Assembly (NCBI GenBank): GCA_031763025.1 | Contig: JASSKH010000036.1 | Location: forward strand, 2,901,001-2,965,000 | DNA from: Macrocystis pyrifera | Taxonomy: Eukaryota > Sar > Phaeophyceae > Laminariales > Laminariaceae | Length of the DNA stretch: 64,000 bases | Reading direction: 5' to 3' | Shown here: positions 44,893-55,953 of the stretch, piece by piece | Position numbering within the stretch: the first letter of the stretch is position 1 | Layout: every line of letters starts with the position of its first letter | Notes under the pieces: generated by a model | Database searches by the model: none | Told to the model about the DNA's origin: nothing | Seen by the model: only the letters and a program-made list of their open reading frames with translations | Program-made: the position numbers and the translations under genes

Positions 44893-46940
44893 GGGCACAC
44901 CTCGCGCGTATGGATGATCGTACTGCGGCTCATTCGCACAGCAGCGTTCGTACACACAACATACTTTCAGCAGTACTGGGCAAGGTTCCGTGGTATGCCG
45001 TGGAAGGTTTTGCCGCAGGTGGTGCCACGGAAAAAAGACAATAATGTACATACCTGGCAGTACTGTAATAATTGCAGTGTGTCCTACATTGCTGACCGAT
45101 AGATCCTGGAGCCAGCTGAAAGGGGATCAGTACACGTACGTTCCTCGCGTGCCATTTTACAGCAGTACTGCTGAATATGCAGTCGTACCTGTACAAGCTA
45201 CTCTACTGCTGTAGGGAATGGTGTGTTTTAGATTGCGTAAAAAAAACACGACGTGCCAGTTATACGAGCACCACTGACTGTTGTTCTAGCGTATACCAGG
45301 TATACGTTTATTCTGCATGTGGATAACATTTTCGTTTCGGAGGTTCGACTCGCGCCATCCACGTTTTTATTTTAAAGTTCAGGTATACGTTTATTCTGCA
45401 TGTGGATAACATTTTCGTTTCGGAGGTTTTCGACTCGCGCCATCCACGTTTTTATTTTATATTTCACTCTTGACTTTTTTTTGTGCCAGGACTACAAACA
45501 GAGTACTACAGTAATAAAGATACATTCGTCCACACCGTGCTTTTCTTAACGTATAATATGATATATTACATGTTGCTTGAGTGTTTTAGCCCAAATTAAA
45601 GAGTTTGGGCGCGCTTGCGTGTGGCGTTGCGTTCACACCTCAACATTTCACAGCTACTCCGAATACCATTAATAATACTTGGGAGTAAAAAGCAAAGTAT
45701 GTTCGAGAAAATACTGCTGCTATTACCGTAAGTATTACTTCTTACACTCGCAGTATTTTGGGGTTTTGTACTCGAGATACTGCAAGTATACTCGCAGTAT
45801 TTTGTGGTTTTCCTTCTGTAGATATTACTGCGTATAATATTTTCGGGTTCGCACTGATGCGGGGTTCGCTACTACTGCTGCTGGCATGCCTGTTGTGCTT
45901 CAAGTATCTCGGGGTTCCGTACCGCGGGTACTTCGAGTATATCAGTACTAGTCTAGCCGTATTTCGTTCGTTGGTAGTGTTCGTACTGCTGCTTCTGCGA
46001 GACTCAGTACTCGCAGTAGTGAAATACCCTCAATATGCCCAGTATACTTCACATAGTATACTTCAACCGTCGGTGTGCACCGTGTCGACAAGTCACAGGC
46101 CCAACGTTCGGCACAAAACACACCCAGATAGTCCCACACGAGTGGGAGTTGGAGCAAACTACTTTATTCGCCGGAGACAACTTGAGCACTTAATAAAGCA
46201 GTCTGGCAGTATTTCGATATATGCCATGTACTTCGAATGCTCTCGGTATCTCGAGGTTCTGTACTGCGCATATTGCATTTACCCCAAAAGTATTTCGTGT
46301 TTCGAAACTACTGCGGGTACATACTTACCTGTAGTCTTGGGGCTCGGTGCATTTGGTCGCACCTACACAGTATTGTTTCGGGTGTGCTTGACCAACCACG
46401 GAGGCTCGGGGAGATGTAGACCAACCGTCTAACGTGGTCGTTGTCGTTTTCGGCTCTATGTATATTTTTCTGGCTCCATGTATATTTGCCTTTCAAATAT
46501 ACATAACGCGGCCATATTTGAGTAAATTTGAGTAAATTTGGAAATAGTTATTTGCTATCCGTCGGTAACGGGGGAATACAAGTGGTCGTTATAGTCAATT
46601 TTTCACAAAGCGCTAACACTCTATTTGTTTCGTTTCGTTTCTCTAGGTCATGGATTGTTTATGTCGTGCCTGTCGTACGCAGTACAAGGTTCCCCTCCGG
46701 GAGGTGCCGTATTAATTAATAGGGGAGTGGCGCAAGAGCGAAATAATACTCGTATGAAACCCTGCACACTTGTTAGAAGTACTCTAGCACCTGCACCCAC
46801 CCATTATTTTGACGCGAAGAACACACACAACATATTTTTGAGGACAGACTATATTATACTGTTCGCGGAATTAGTGTGGGATCATTACTACAATGATATA
46901 CCTGATATACCAGGTATACAATAGGGTAGGTATCGGTAAG
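44208..46940. other. Mosaic of dispersed repeats; no gene assigned
   Basis: 44255-44370 resembles 54110-54230 (GTCAATTTTTCGTACTTT, then CTCGTACAAAGCACTTTT). 44862-44891 is (CAG)n. 44930-45290 resembles 55290-55560 (GACCGATAGATCCT, CCAGCTGAAAGGGGAT), with an extra GCCGTGG-type piece at 44985-45035. An 83-bp unit with GTTTATTCTGCATGTGGATA is tandemly duplicated at 45300-45465. 45700-46420 is built from degenerate CAGTATTTCG..GGTTC units, which accounts for the 224-codon frame there. A family M3 end-like sequence lies at about 46611. Confidence 0.55.
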
Positions 46941-47075
46941 TTGTTTGTTGTTTGTTTGTTGTTGTTTTTCTTCACATTAAACCGTTCTTTCTACGCGTCG
47001 ACATCCAGCACAACCAGTGTCCATGCCGATTCTTCAAACCTAGAGAGATACAAGTTCTGTGGTCACAAAGCTACG
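46941..47075 (-). repeat. SINE-like repeat (family S2), copy 3
   Basis: GTTTGTTGTTGTTTTTCTTC leads into ACATTAAACCGTTCTTTC, TCGACATCCAGCACAACC and AGAGAGATACAAGTTCTGTG on the plus strand. This subtype has CGCG at the TCTACGCGTCGAC position, like the copies at 50612 and 57412. Confidence 0.72.
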
Positions 47076-47216
47076 CCGACTGATAAAACGCCAGAGGTAA
47101 ACCATACATACACGACACACGACACCTACAGCAGATATATATATACGTACTCGTACGTCACAGCTGTTGTTTTTTAATTTTTAGAAATGATGTGCGAGAA
47201 TATATAAAGAAAAAGA

Positions 47217-47452
47217 AAATGATTACGAGCGGAAAGCGCGAGAACGTGAGTTATTAATACAGCAGTAGCTACCTTCGATGAAGATCGACAAGCAGTGGGA
47301 ATGCTGAACCCTACGTATGCGCGGCAAAAAATAAAGGCACGTACCGGGGGGGGGGGGGGAGGGACGCCACCTGTGACCACGGCTTGTCCGGAAGATCGCT
47401 GCTGAGGGTAAAACCCTCCTACGAGTCGGGCTGGAAAGTAAAAGTGTAATCT
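47217..47452 (+). mobile_element. tRNA-derived SINE (family S1), 5'-truncated, copy 2
   Basis: It starts within the body (GCGGAAAGCGCGAGAACGTG) and lacks the tRNA-like head, as is common for retrotransposed copies cut short at the 5' end. A 17-bp addition containing TTATTAATACAGCAGTA interrupts it near 47252. It keeps GACCACGGCTTGTCC and the GGGCTGGAAAGTAAAAGTG end. Confidence 0.8.
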
Positions 47453-48473
47453 GTACCTGGTATTATAACTGCAGTAGTGCACCCATGCTTTGAGCATACA
47501 TGGTTTTTGATTGGAATTAGAGATCACTCTGTGGGCGGAAATCATAATGACCCCTTTGTTTTGATATTAATGTAAATGTAAAACAATCCTTTTGTTTCCG
47601 GCCAGAGTGAGGTCAAGTGGTAAAACAATGTATTTTATGAAGCAGCAAGAAAAATTCTCCCCCCAAAAAAGGTGGATGCAGTGTTTTCCTCTGACGCGAA
47701 AAAAAGGGGATGATAGGGTTTTGCCCCCCCCCTATTCATCCCTCCTTTGTGAATACAGCGATACTGCTACGTTGTTTTCTCACCATTCTGGCGGCCGGAA
47801 ATATAACTTCCCGAGTAAGGTTTCACATCAGAGTTCCAATTTTGGAGGTGATATTCATACGCCGTACTGCAGGCGAGAGTGGTGCGAAATCATCCACAGC
47901 TCGGATAGATAATCTACAGCTCATTCCCACGGTTCACGATCTAGATCCTTCTAAGGCGGACGGATCATGGTGTTCCCGATATTGCATGATCTAGCTCATG
48001 TTGCCAGGTGGGACTCGTGTAAGCTGCATGATCTATCTACTGCAGCTCATGTTTTCTGGGTGGGATCCGCCCTACTAAGACAGATAGATCCTTGCACAGC
48101 CTCTCACAAAGGCAGGTGAGGAGAACTACGTACAGATGATCTGCTGTAGATAGATCAGATAGATCATGACCTATCTGAGTTGTGGTCATCTTACCGGGTG
48201 TATATGTAGGGTGTACCGCGTAAAGCGCAGGGTAGCACACACCCCTCGACGAAGAGGACGAATTTCAAGGCTGGTTTTGTTGACCACGGGGAGGAGAGCG
48301 AGCGTAGCTAAAGCGCCGAGCGACGTGTCGTGTCTATGCTTCATCTCGTCGAACATGTCGAACATCTAGCTATTTCTAACGCCACCATTCATTGTTTGTG
48401 TGTGTGCCCGTGCCCCCCCCCCCCCCCACCCCCATGTTTATGAGAGAATCGGGTCTGAAAATCGCCCCAGGGG
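47453..48473. other. No recognisable gene
   Basis: CTAGATC/GATAGATC words cluster around 47930-48170. Frames are short and overlap on both strands. A C run occurs at 48413-48427. Confidence 0.4.
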
Positions 48474-48700
48474 GTGTGTTATATTATCACCCTGTGTGTT
48501 GTCTCATCACCCGGTGTGTTATCTTATCACCCGGTGTGTTATCCCATCACCCGTGTGTTATCTTATACCCGGTGTGTTATCTTATCACCCGGGTGTTGTC
48601 CCATCATCCGTGTGTTATCCCATCACCCGTGTGTTATCTTCACCCGGGTGTTATCTTATCACCCGTGTGTTGTCTTGCCACCCGTGTATATAGCGCATTA
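48474..48700 (+). repeat. 20-bp minisatellite, GTGTGTTATCTTATCACCCG
   Basis: About eleven units of 17-21 bp with small changes (TCTTATC or TCCCATC, CCCGG or CCCG). The unit is too short, too variable and lacks spacers, so this is not a CRISPR array. Plus-strand frames across it are artefacts of the repeat. Confidence 0.85.
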
Positions 48701-48958
48701 TACATACCGTACGTAGGAGACCGGTCATCTTGGGCGCAGCAAGGCCTCCTCTTCTGGCCTATGACCCCCTTTTTTTACCGACCGAGCGACCGGCCGGGAT
48801 CCACCAACCCGCACAACTTCGACGACAGTTACGTACAATTATCCTGCTGCTGCGTGAGTTCCTATTATTTACGGCACCGATGAACTACAGGCTACAGGTG
48901 CTGTACTCGTTTGTGTGTAGGGGGGGGTATACTCGATAGGAGAGATGTGCTCGATCTC

Positions 48959-49020
48959 ATGCATGGCCGTAGTCGTATGACCATAGACCCTCGCATCCCT
49001 ACAATGCCGGGACGGAGCAT
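48959..49020. repeat. 63-bp dispersed repeat, second copy
   Basis: Same family as 138-200: GGCCGTAGTCGTATGACCAT and AGACCCTCGCATCCCTACA, then GGGACGGAGCAT. No M1 element lies next to this copy. No function is recognised. Confidence 0.6.
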
Positions 49021-49464
49021 GTCGGGTTTTCACCGACCAGGCAGACATTGCTTGCGCCAAGCGCGAAGCGCCGTGAGGTGTCCGGCGAGTCGCATGAAGG
49101 GTGAGCTGCATCCTACTAAGAACCGCTTGTGAGGCGGATTTGCATATGGATGACAGCTTCAATGAGTTAGTTTAATTTCCGGTGTGGCCACTTCCAGAGA
49201 CAGCAATGGGAGTACTATGTAACTGCCTCTTGGGTGCCGTACCTTGAACACTACGTGATACGATCAATTCCCTTGTGCAGAGTAAAGGTTCTTAACTTCG
49301 TACAAATGATCTAACTAGACGACCAGCTGTGGGCGACCGCCAAAAAAAAAAAAAAAAAAAAAAAAAAAAACGGTACCCTGGATGTCTAGCTCACGTAGTG
49401 AGCGACATATTTTACAGCGTCGTTGCCAACCGACGCCAACCCAACCCATATATAAATGTGTGTA

Positions 49465-49521
<57 letters not shown>

Positions 49522-50396
49522 CGGGCGGAAGTCAAGGGACCCCAAACCGCCGTCTCCAATCATCCCTCAGTTTCAAAGATGCTATTAATATTATTAATAA
49601 TACGTGCGTATTCATATAAAGAGCCCCGACCATTGTTTGTTTGTCCAGGCGTCCTTTGGCCGTAATGTGCTGGTTCAAGTGTAGAGAGGGGAGAGGTTAG
49701 TCGAGGGGTCGAACCGCGTTCTCCTGTAAATGTGATGGCGCATGGTTCTCGTGCATCGGGTGCGCCACAGCCGTCCCCATAGCACACGCAGCTATTCAAG
49801 GATGAGCTTCGTGTGTATGCACGATTCTTACGGAGGACCACAGCAGTGATCAGGACCCATCATGCGCGCAGAAACCTATATACTTCATCAGTAGTTTTAC
49901 TAAAGCATATTTGGTCTTGGTGACTGCTGTGATCTCCAGTATAGTATTACATACTATACCTGGTATACGAGTACCGGTATGCGCATTTGTTCACGGAGTC
50001 GCTGCATACGTCGCTGGTCGCTATACACCGCGATTCCTGTTCAACTGGGTTGTCTGTGCGTCGGCGTTCGTGCGGTTTTTAATGTATAATTGCACCTGGT
50101 ATACCGTTTTCTGGTTGTACATTTTTGGGGTGCCTTCGGCGTATTCAAGGGTGAAGAGTCAGCACGGACGGTGGATGCGCTATTAATAGGATGTCAATGG
50201 GTGCGTGAAGACGACGGTTCACTTTGAAAATACACGCTCATAGTACTTTGTGTACATATAGGCGCGTGGATGGCGATTCGCGTGTGAAGTGGTGATCGTG
50301 CGGCTCAACATCTCCGTACCCCTCACCCCCCTCCCATCCCCTATCTCCCCCCCGCGCCCCCCGCGCGCCCCCGCCCCTCTCGTTTGGCGCTGCCAG
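49021..50396. other. No gene; long A and G homopolymers
   Basis: 49342-49370 is an uninterrupted run of 29 A. 49465-49521 is an uninterrupted run of 57 G, able to form G-quadruplexes. Frames across these are artefacts. 49950-50110 contains TACCTGGTATAC and CACCTGGTATACC palindromic words. 50320-50390 is a C-rich tract that looks like the end of an intron. Confidence 0.6.
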
Positions 50397-50475
50397 ATCG
50401 AGTACTACAAGCCTTTGGACATGTTCTACCTGTGTGACTTGGGCAGCCTGAACGGGACTTACGTACAAATGGTTC
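50397..50475 (+). pseudogene. Isolated FHA-domain exon
   Basis: After a C/T-rich tract and a CAG at 50394-50396 the plus frame reads IEYYKPLDMFYLCDLG then SLNGTYVQM. The D-L-G-S-x-N-G-T-Y/F signature is that of the C-terminal half of forkhead-associated domains, which bind phosphothreonine. RCQ just before it would fit the strand that ends in H-C-x-I, so the acceptor may lie elsewhere. No partner exon is recognised on either side and repeats surround it. It is either one exon of a gene with long introns or a captured fragment. Confidence 0.5.
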
Positions 50476-50611
50476 GTCGTCGTGGTTTTGCTGTGTCCTT
50501 TTTCCCATCCTCCCCCCCGCGTGCTGCTAGCACCCACCCCCCCCCCCCCCCGTGCGCCACTGATACCAACGTCCCCCCCCCTATCGTCGTACCACTAGGG
50601 CCATGCATGAC

Positions 50612-51057
50612 ACACATTAAACCGTTCTTTCTACGCGTCGACATCCAGCACAACCAGTGTCCATGCCGATTCTTCAAACCTAGAGAGATACAAGTTCTGT
50701 GGTCACAAAGCTACGCCACAGAGATACTACGTTGCCACGTATGCAATGCAATGCCATGTCCTCATACTGCGTACGACAGGCACGACATACCCATTCCATG
50801 ACCTAGAGAAACAAAAACGAAACAAAGAGAACAAACAAAAACAAAAACAAAGACAATTCGAAAGAGAAAAGAAACAAAAAAAGAAACTAAAATATACCTG
50901 GTACATGTATATACTTCAGTATAGCAACAAACCATCGTACCCCCACGTAGGGGACGTGGCAGACACTTGAAAAGAACGAGCTGGAAAAAAAAAAGAAAAA
51001 CAAGAAAACACCACTAGTCGTCAACAGAGTAAGGCTAAGAACCAAGGTAAAAATAAC
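50612..51057 (-). repeat. SINE-like repeat (family S2), long form, copy 4
   Basis: About 440 bp nearly identical to 57440-57884. Beyond the usual S2 part it continues through CACGTATGCAATGCAATGCC, a long CAAAAACAAAAAC-type tract, CGTACCCCCACGTAGGGGAC and CCACTAGTCGTCAACAGAGT. The last part is also shared with the repeat at 17515-17790. The long form may be a composite of two repeats that moved together. Confidence 0.75.
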
Positions 51058-51702
51058 GGTCAAACCAAACAAAGCACAAGGCATGCTCCAGGTAGCGGCA
51101 GCAGTTTATGGTACGAGTAGCACAGCCAGGGTCTCCCTGCTGGCCCGCCTGGTACCTTGCTACCCTGTCTGCCACCATCGTCCAGCGTTCGTCAACTATG
51201 CCCGGCCCCTCGGCGTCAGACAGTACGAAACAAGCAGAGCAGGCTCGTCATCCACCCACGCCACACGACTCCTTCAATAAGGCTTATCAATCGGAGAAAG
51301 GAAGAGAAATGGAAATCACATAGGGTCACCGCAAAGAAGACAATAAAATGAAATAAAAATAAACAAAAACAACAGTACGAAACAAGCAGAGCAGGCTCGT
51401 CATCCACCCACGCCACACGACTCCTTCAATAAGGCTTATCAATCGGAGAAAGGAAGATAAATGAAAATCACATAGGGTCACCGCAAATTAAAATGAAATA
51501 AAAAAGTGGAGATATGTTGATCCAGCTGACTCGCGGCGATTAATTCTTGAGTACAAAAAAGTTGCGCGAGGTCGAGGTTGCGCCATACAGAATACTTTGT
51601 GACCGGCTGAGTAAGGTACAGCACATAAATACATAAAATACATACTGGTACTACAATATATACTTCGTATGTTCCCCCAAAATAAATGTTTCTTGGTGCT
51701 AA
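51058..51702. repeat. Dispersed repeat related to 16420 and 17515, plus partial tandem copy
   Basis: 51085-51310 is the inverted counterpart of 17515-17690 (CTACCCTGTCTGCC, ACGAGTAGCA). GAAACAAGCAGAGCAGGCTC through GGAGAAAGGAAG occurs at about 51227 and again at about 51378, a direct repeat of roughly 120 bp. Confidence 0.6.
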
Positions 51703-52193
51703 GACCAACTATTATGGGAAATTTTTGAAGGGGTCTCAGAACTGGCTTTTTTTTGCCGAAAAACCGCGATTTACTCAACGGGACTGTCAAAAACACCGGT
51801 AGACTCCTCAGGATGCCCCCCTTAGTTTTCCGAGAGCTTTCTCGAGCACTTTTCCGTTTCTCCAGAGTCGTCGTAGGACTGTTCGTCCATATTTCCAGTT
51901 CTGAGGACATCGTGATTTTTCATCAAAAATCCTCGAAGATCCACTATTTCTGGCCCCAGTTCTGACCAACAGCCTTATTTCTGACCCTCCAGACAAAAGT
52001 GATTGGCAACTCCAAAATTCAAATTAGGACTCTGGAGAAACGGGAAATTGTTCCTGAAAGCTCGCAAAAAACTACGGGGAGCATTTTGAGGAGTCTATCG
52101 GTGTTTCTGGCTTTCCCGCCAAGTAAAACGCGTATATTCGGCCTAAAACCCCAGTTCTGAGAGCTCAGAAATAATTTCCCATAATAGTTGGTC
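51703..52193. mobile_element. 491-bp hairpin MITE with TAA target duplication (PIF/Harbinger-like)
   Basis: Ends begin GACCAACTATTATGGGAAAT in both orientations. TAA lies directly outside each end (51700-51702 and 52194-52196). Inverted similarity continues inwards for about 160 bp per arm (AACACCGGTAGACTCCTCA against its inverted partner near 52095), so nearly the whole element can fold into one hairpin. A 3-bp TWA duplication is typical of PIF/Harbinger elements. It has no coding capacity. Confidence 0.82.
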
Positions 52194-53534
52194 TAAGGGT
52201 AATATCAAGGTTTCACAGGTAAATGCTCGAGAACAATCGTAGTCCGAGTACTGAGAGTATTGGAGTACTGGCGGCAAAAATATTGCCAGTGCTGAGAAGG
52301 CCCAAATACTGAGAGTAATGAGCCATGTGACCACACGCCCTTGCGTGGTTGCCTCGCGACATCGTTTGACCTCCATGTGTCGAGACGGCCCCCGTGCGAT
52401 AGGCGTGCGGTCTGAGCCATATGTCACGGTGGGGGACAGGGCTGGTGATGTGGAAACGGCGGATTCCCTGCGCTTTTGCGCCTTTATTGCTCGTTGACCT
52501 TGCTGTTTACAAGACCCGTAGCAACAGCAGCAGCAGCAGCTAGCTATCGCTGTGTGCAGAGATGTGGCTGCGGAAAAGTCTTCTTCGGCCAGCTCCGACG
52601 AGACAGGCGACGCACGTCTAGCTGTGGTCGCCGGGTGCAGCTCCTCTGAGGATCAAGTACGCTTGTCTTTCTCTCTGGTGGTTCTCCTGCTTCCCTCTCT
52701 GTCTCGTGTTTTCGTGCGTAGTGTGTCCGAAGCCGCGCTCTTCTATCGTGATCATATACCGGTGCCTGGAACCTTGGTACACGAAACCTACTTTATTAGG
52801 GTTAAAGTACGAGTACACACGTACATACAGCAGGTGCAGCATCTTGCTGTGTCGTTTCTGACTGCTTGTTTTTGTTCCTTGCTGCTACGTGTTGGGAGAG
52901 CGGCAGGGCACGGAGAAGATATGAAACGCAGGCCGCCAGAAGGTTTATTTACTGTATGCACTCTGTCTGCTGCTTTGCTGTGCTGATGTCGGGTTCGGCG
53001 CGGTGCCTTTTTTTGGAGGGCTCGCCGGAGCGCTGTGTCTCAAGCCGCACACTCAGGAACACCACGACAACAGCAGCAACGTTTGATTCGGGTACACAGC
53101 GCACAGCGCTCATCCATCGTATACGAGATTGGTACAGCATACCACTGACTTGCAAATTATTGCACATCGACACCCATCCGTTCTCGTTTTCCGAGAAGAT
53201 CTTAAATTCATGCCAATATTTAAAAATTGATAAAGCGCATGCCGGAGAGACATCATTTTTGGATAAGTTTACCGACGAAAACACCCTATTAAATGTTCGT
53301 TCTGCGCTAACACTCTAATACAAGAACAAAAACAAAAACAAAGAAGATAATTCCAAAGAGAAACATACATACCCATTTCGCTCAGAGCCGAAAGAGTAGT
53401 GTTCGGGGCATCGGGGTGATTCTTATTAAAATGTGGTTGCCTGTGAATCTGGATGGATATTTTCATTGTTTGTGTTTTTGAATTGATTTTCTGGTCGATT
53501 TGGATTCCGCGAGAGTTATTGGAGTTTTCGAGTA
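52194..53534. other. No gene assigned
   Basis: A 144-codon plus frame (52552-52986) starts with a serine-rich stretch, VAAEKSSSASSDETGDA, and a possible GTACGC donor near 52658, but shows no known domain. A family M3 end-like sequence, GCGCTAACACTCTA, lies at about 53306. Confidence 0.35.
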
Positions 53535-53925
53535 GTTTCAACGTCGAATGAAATTTCAGTGAAAAGAGATGTATGCTATCTCGCATTACCGTCGCGATCT
53601 GTGTATCTATGGCGGGAGTAGGGGACAAGGGGAGCCTTTTGTCCCGAGGAACGGGGTTCCTTGCGATCTCTGGCATATAGTTTCTTTACTTAAATTTTAT
53701 TTTGATGAGCATGACTACTTATTTTAGTAAATTTATGGAATACGTCAGCTGTTTCAACGTCGAATGAAATTTCAGTGAAAAGAGATGTATGCTATCTCGC
53801 ATTACCGTCGCGATCTGTGTATCTATGGCGGGAGTAGGGGACAAGGGGAGCCTTTTGTCCCGAGGAACGGGGTTCCTTGCGATCTCTGCCATATAGTTTC
53901 TTTACTTAAATTTTATTTTGATGAG
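53535..53925 (+). repeat. 175-bp direct repeat, two near-identical units
   Basis: GTTTCAACGTCGAATGAAAT starts units at 53535-53709 and 53751-53925. They differ at about one base over the unit, so this duplication is recent. The 41-bp spacer includes AATACGTCAGCTG, the end of the AT-rich 120-bp repeat. Confidence 0.88.
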
Positions 53926-54376
53926 TGTGAATAATTCTTTCGGAGATGAGCTGCTGCTGTTCTTGCTATACTGCTGTTTTTATTACTTAAAAAATTCTGT
54001 TGTTTTAGTAGTTATGGTTCTAATTAGAACCAAATCAACAACACTCAATCAATCTATAAATATTTGTGAAATGCAAAGGTTTCAACATGTTGCAACATCA
54101 TATCAATATCCCTTGTTCGGGTTATATGTATACGTATATTTGTCAATTTTTCGTACTTTTGCCAACTTTTCTCTTCGCACGAGCACTTTTAGGCAAAACA
54201 GTAAGTACACGGACACGGGAAGCCCTGCCGGTCACCTACCTCTCTCCCTGCTTCTTTTGCTTATTGCTGTGTGTGATCCAACATTGCCACTGCTCCGGCT
54301 GTGCTCAGCATAGTGCGCCAACAGCAGCAGCAGGCAGGGTACTATGCGCATGTGGAAGATCCGCGCTGTGCCCTCA
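53926..54376. other. Dispersed repeat fragments, no gene
   Basis: GCAAAGGTTTCAACATGTTG and TCATATCAATATCCCTTGTTC (54070-54120) recur at 43630-43680. 54120-54235 matches 44255-44370. Confidence 0.6.
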
Positions 54377-55100
54377 GGGCCACTCCTAACGAACAAAAAA
54401 AATCACGATTCGTGATATTTTTGTCGTGAATCGTGATTTTTTTGTCGTGAATCAATTTTTTTTAGCTTTTCCCTAAAAAAAACAAAATCACGATTCGTGA
54501 CATTTGTCGTGCCTCAAAATACGCCTGATCAAGGCACTACGCAACCCACGCGCACCAACGGTATCCGATGGTCGGTATAGGGGCATGGCAGACTCTGCTT
54601 CGTACGCCGCTTGTGGACAACGGGCGGCTACCCGAAGACACTGCTGGGCCCGGGCTAACAAGGAGGTTGTGGCCTCGAAATTTCCAGGAGGAGGAGCCAC
54701 TGCTGGAAGACAAACGCGAAAATGACCTCGGGATGTCACAGGCCAGGCCGAGCAGACGGCCTGCGAGATGGAATCTCGCGAAACGAGCTTGGCCGACGGC
54801 CGGTGAAGTTGGAATCTCGCAGGCTGGGTCAGGCTTCGGCCCGCGATTCGAATATGTCACGGGCTGGGCCAGGTGCGGACGGCCCAGCCCGGCCTGGCCG
54901 TGCCCCACTCTCGAGAGTTTGCTCCACACCCCCAAAAAACGTTGGGTTTGAAATATCAGAACTTCAACTATTTGAAAATATCACGAAACGCGACGTTTTT
55001 CGGCTTTTTTCGTTAGAACTGAAATGTCACGGATCGTGATCTTTTGGCACGCCTAAAAATCACGAATCGTGATTTTAATTCGGTTCGTTAGGAATGGCCC
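54377..55100. mobile_element. 724-bp DNA transposon with TCACGATTCGTGA subterminal palindromes
   Basis: Terminal inverted repeats GGGCCACTCCTAACGAAC and GTTCGTTAGGAATGGCCC differ at one position over 18 bp. TCA lies directly outside both (54374-54376, 55101-55103). Just inside are several copies of the palindrome TCACGATTCGTGA or variants at both ends, a pattern expected of transposase-binding sites. The inside (about 54530-54940) is GC-rich with open plus frames up to 127 codons and differs in composition from the AT-rich ends, so it may be captured host sequence. No transposase is recognised. Confidence 0.8.
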
Positions 55101-55615
55101 TCAGTAGTACCAGTGTTCGTTGTTGTTGTCATCGGCACATTGCCCCCCTATGCACGTACCTTGCGCAATGTGTGACCGGCATTTTTTGCTCGGTACCGAT
55201 TATCCCCGGATCGATATATTCGTCGACTCGATTACAACAAAAACAAATCGTTCGTACTACTGTAAAACACTGCTGTACAACAATTAGTACAGCAGCGTTC
55301 GTACAAAACATGCTTTACAGCAGTAGTTCTGATTGCTGTGTGTCCTACACACTGCTGACCGATAGATCCTAGAGCCAGCTGAAAGGGGATAAGTGCACGT
55401 ACGTTCCTCACGTGGCATTTTACATCAGTACTGCTCTATACGCAGTCGTACCTGTACAACCTACTCTACAGCAGGACTAACTGGTTGTAGGAGATCGTGC
55501 AATGTGGTTCAGAATGCGGAAAAAAAACACGACGTGCGAGTTGTACGAGCATACTGCGCTCGATAAAAATTTCGTTTCCGAGGTTCGACTCGCACCGTCC
55601 ACGCTTTTTTGTTTC
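55101..55615. repeat. Dispersed repeat matching 44930-45470
   Basis: CAGCGTTCGTACA, TGCTGACCGATAGATCCTAG, CCAGCTGAAAGGGGATAAG, CACGTACGTTCCTC and the end part GAGGTTCGACTCGCACCGTC are shared in order. The copy at 44930 has an extra segment and a duplicated end. Confidence 0.65.
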
Positions 55616-55953
55616 AGTACTTTTTTCTTTTTCTTTTTTTTTTTTCATCATCACTTTTACTTTCCAGCCCACTCGTAGGAAGTTTTTACCCTCGACGATC
55701 TTCTGGACAAGCCGTGGTCACAGGTGTCGTCCCTTCTTCCCCCCGGTACGTGCCTTCATTTTTATCGCGCGTAGGGTTCAGCATTCCCACTGCTCGTCGA
55801 TTTTCATTGAATATAGCTAACTGACGCCCTCGCGCTTTCCGCTTATCAATTTTTTATGCAAGAAAAAGTCCCTACGAGCATGCACTCGGTGAGATTTGAA
55901 CCCACGAAATTGATCTTGATAGGCACGCGGGCCACCAAGCCACCGGTGACGCC
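55616..55953 (-). mobile_element. tRNA-derived SINE (family S1), full length, copy 3
   Basis: The minus strand runs from GGCGTCACCGGTGGCTTGGT to a tail with AAAAAAAAAAAAGAAAAAG. Four bases are missing in the A-box region compared with other copies (GGCCCGC for GTAGGTGGTCCGC-type sequence). The B box GGTTCAAATC is intact. Confidence 0.83.

Noticed and set aside
45758..46432. 224-codon plus-strand frame with hydrophobic stretches
   Set aside because: The DNA is a degenerate CAGTATTTCG..GGTTC tandem repeat; the hydrophobicity follows from T-rich units and no family is recognisable.
48474..48700. CRISPR-like regular array
   Set aside because: Units of about 20 bp are directly joined with no unique spacers, the genome is eukaryotic and no cas genes exist. 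It is a minisatellite.
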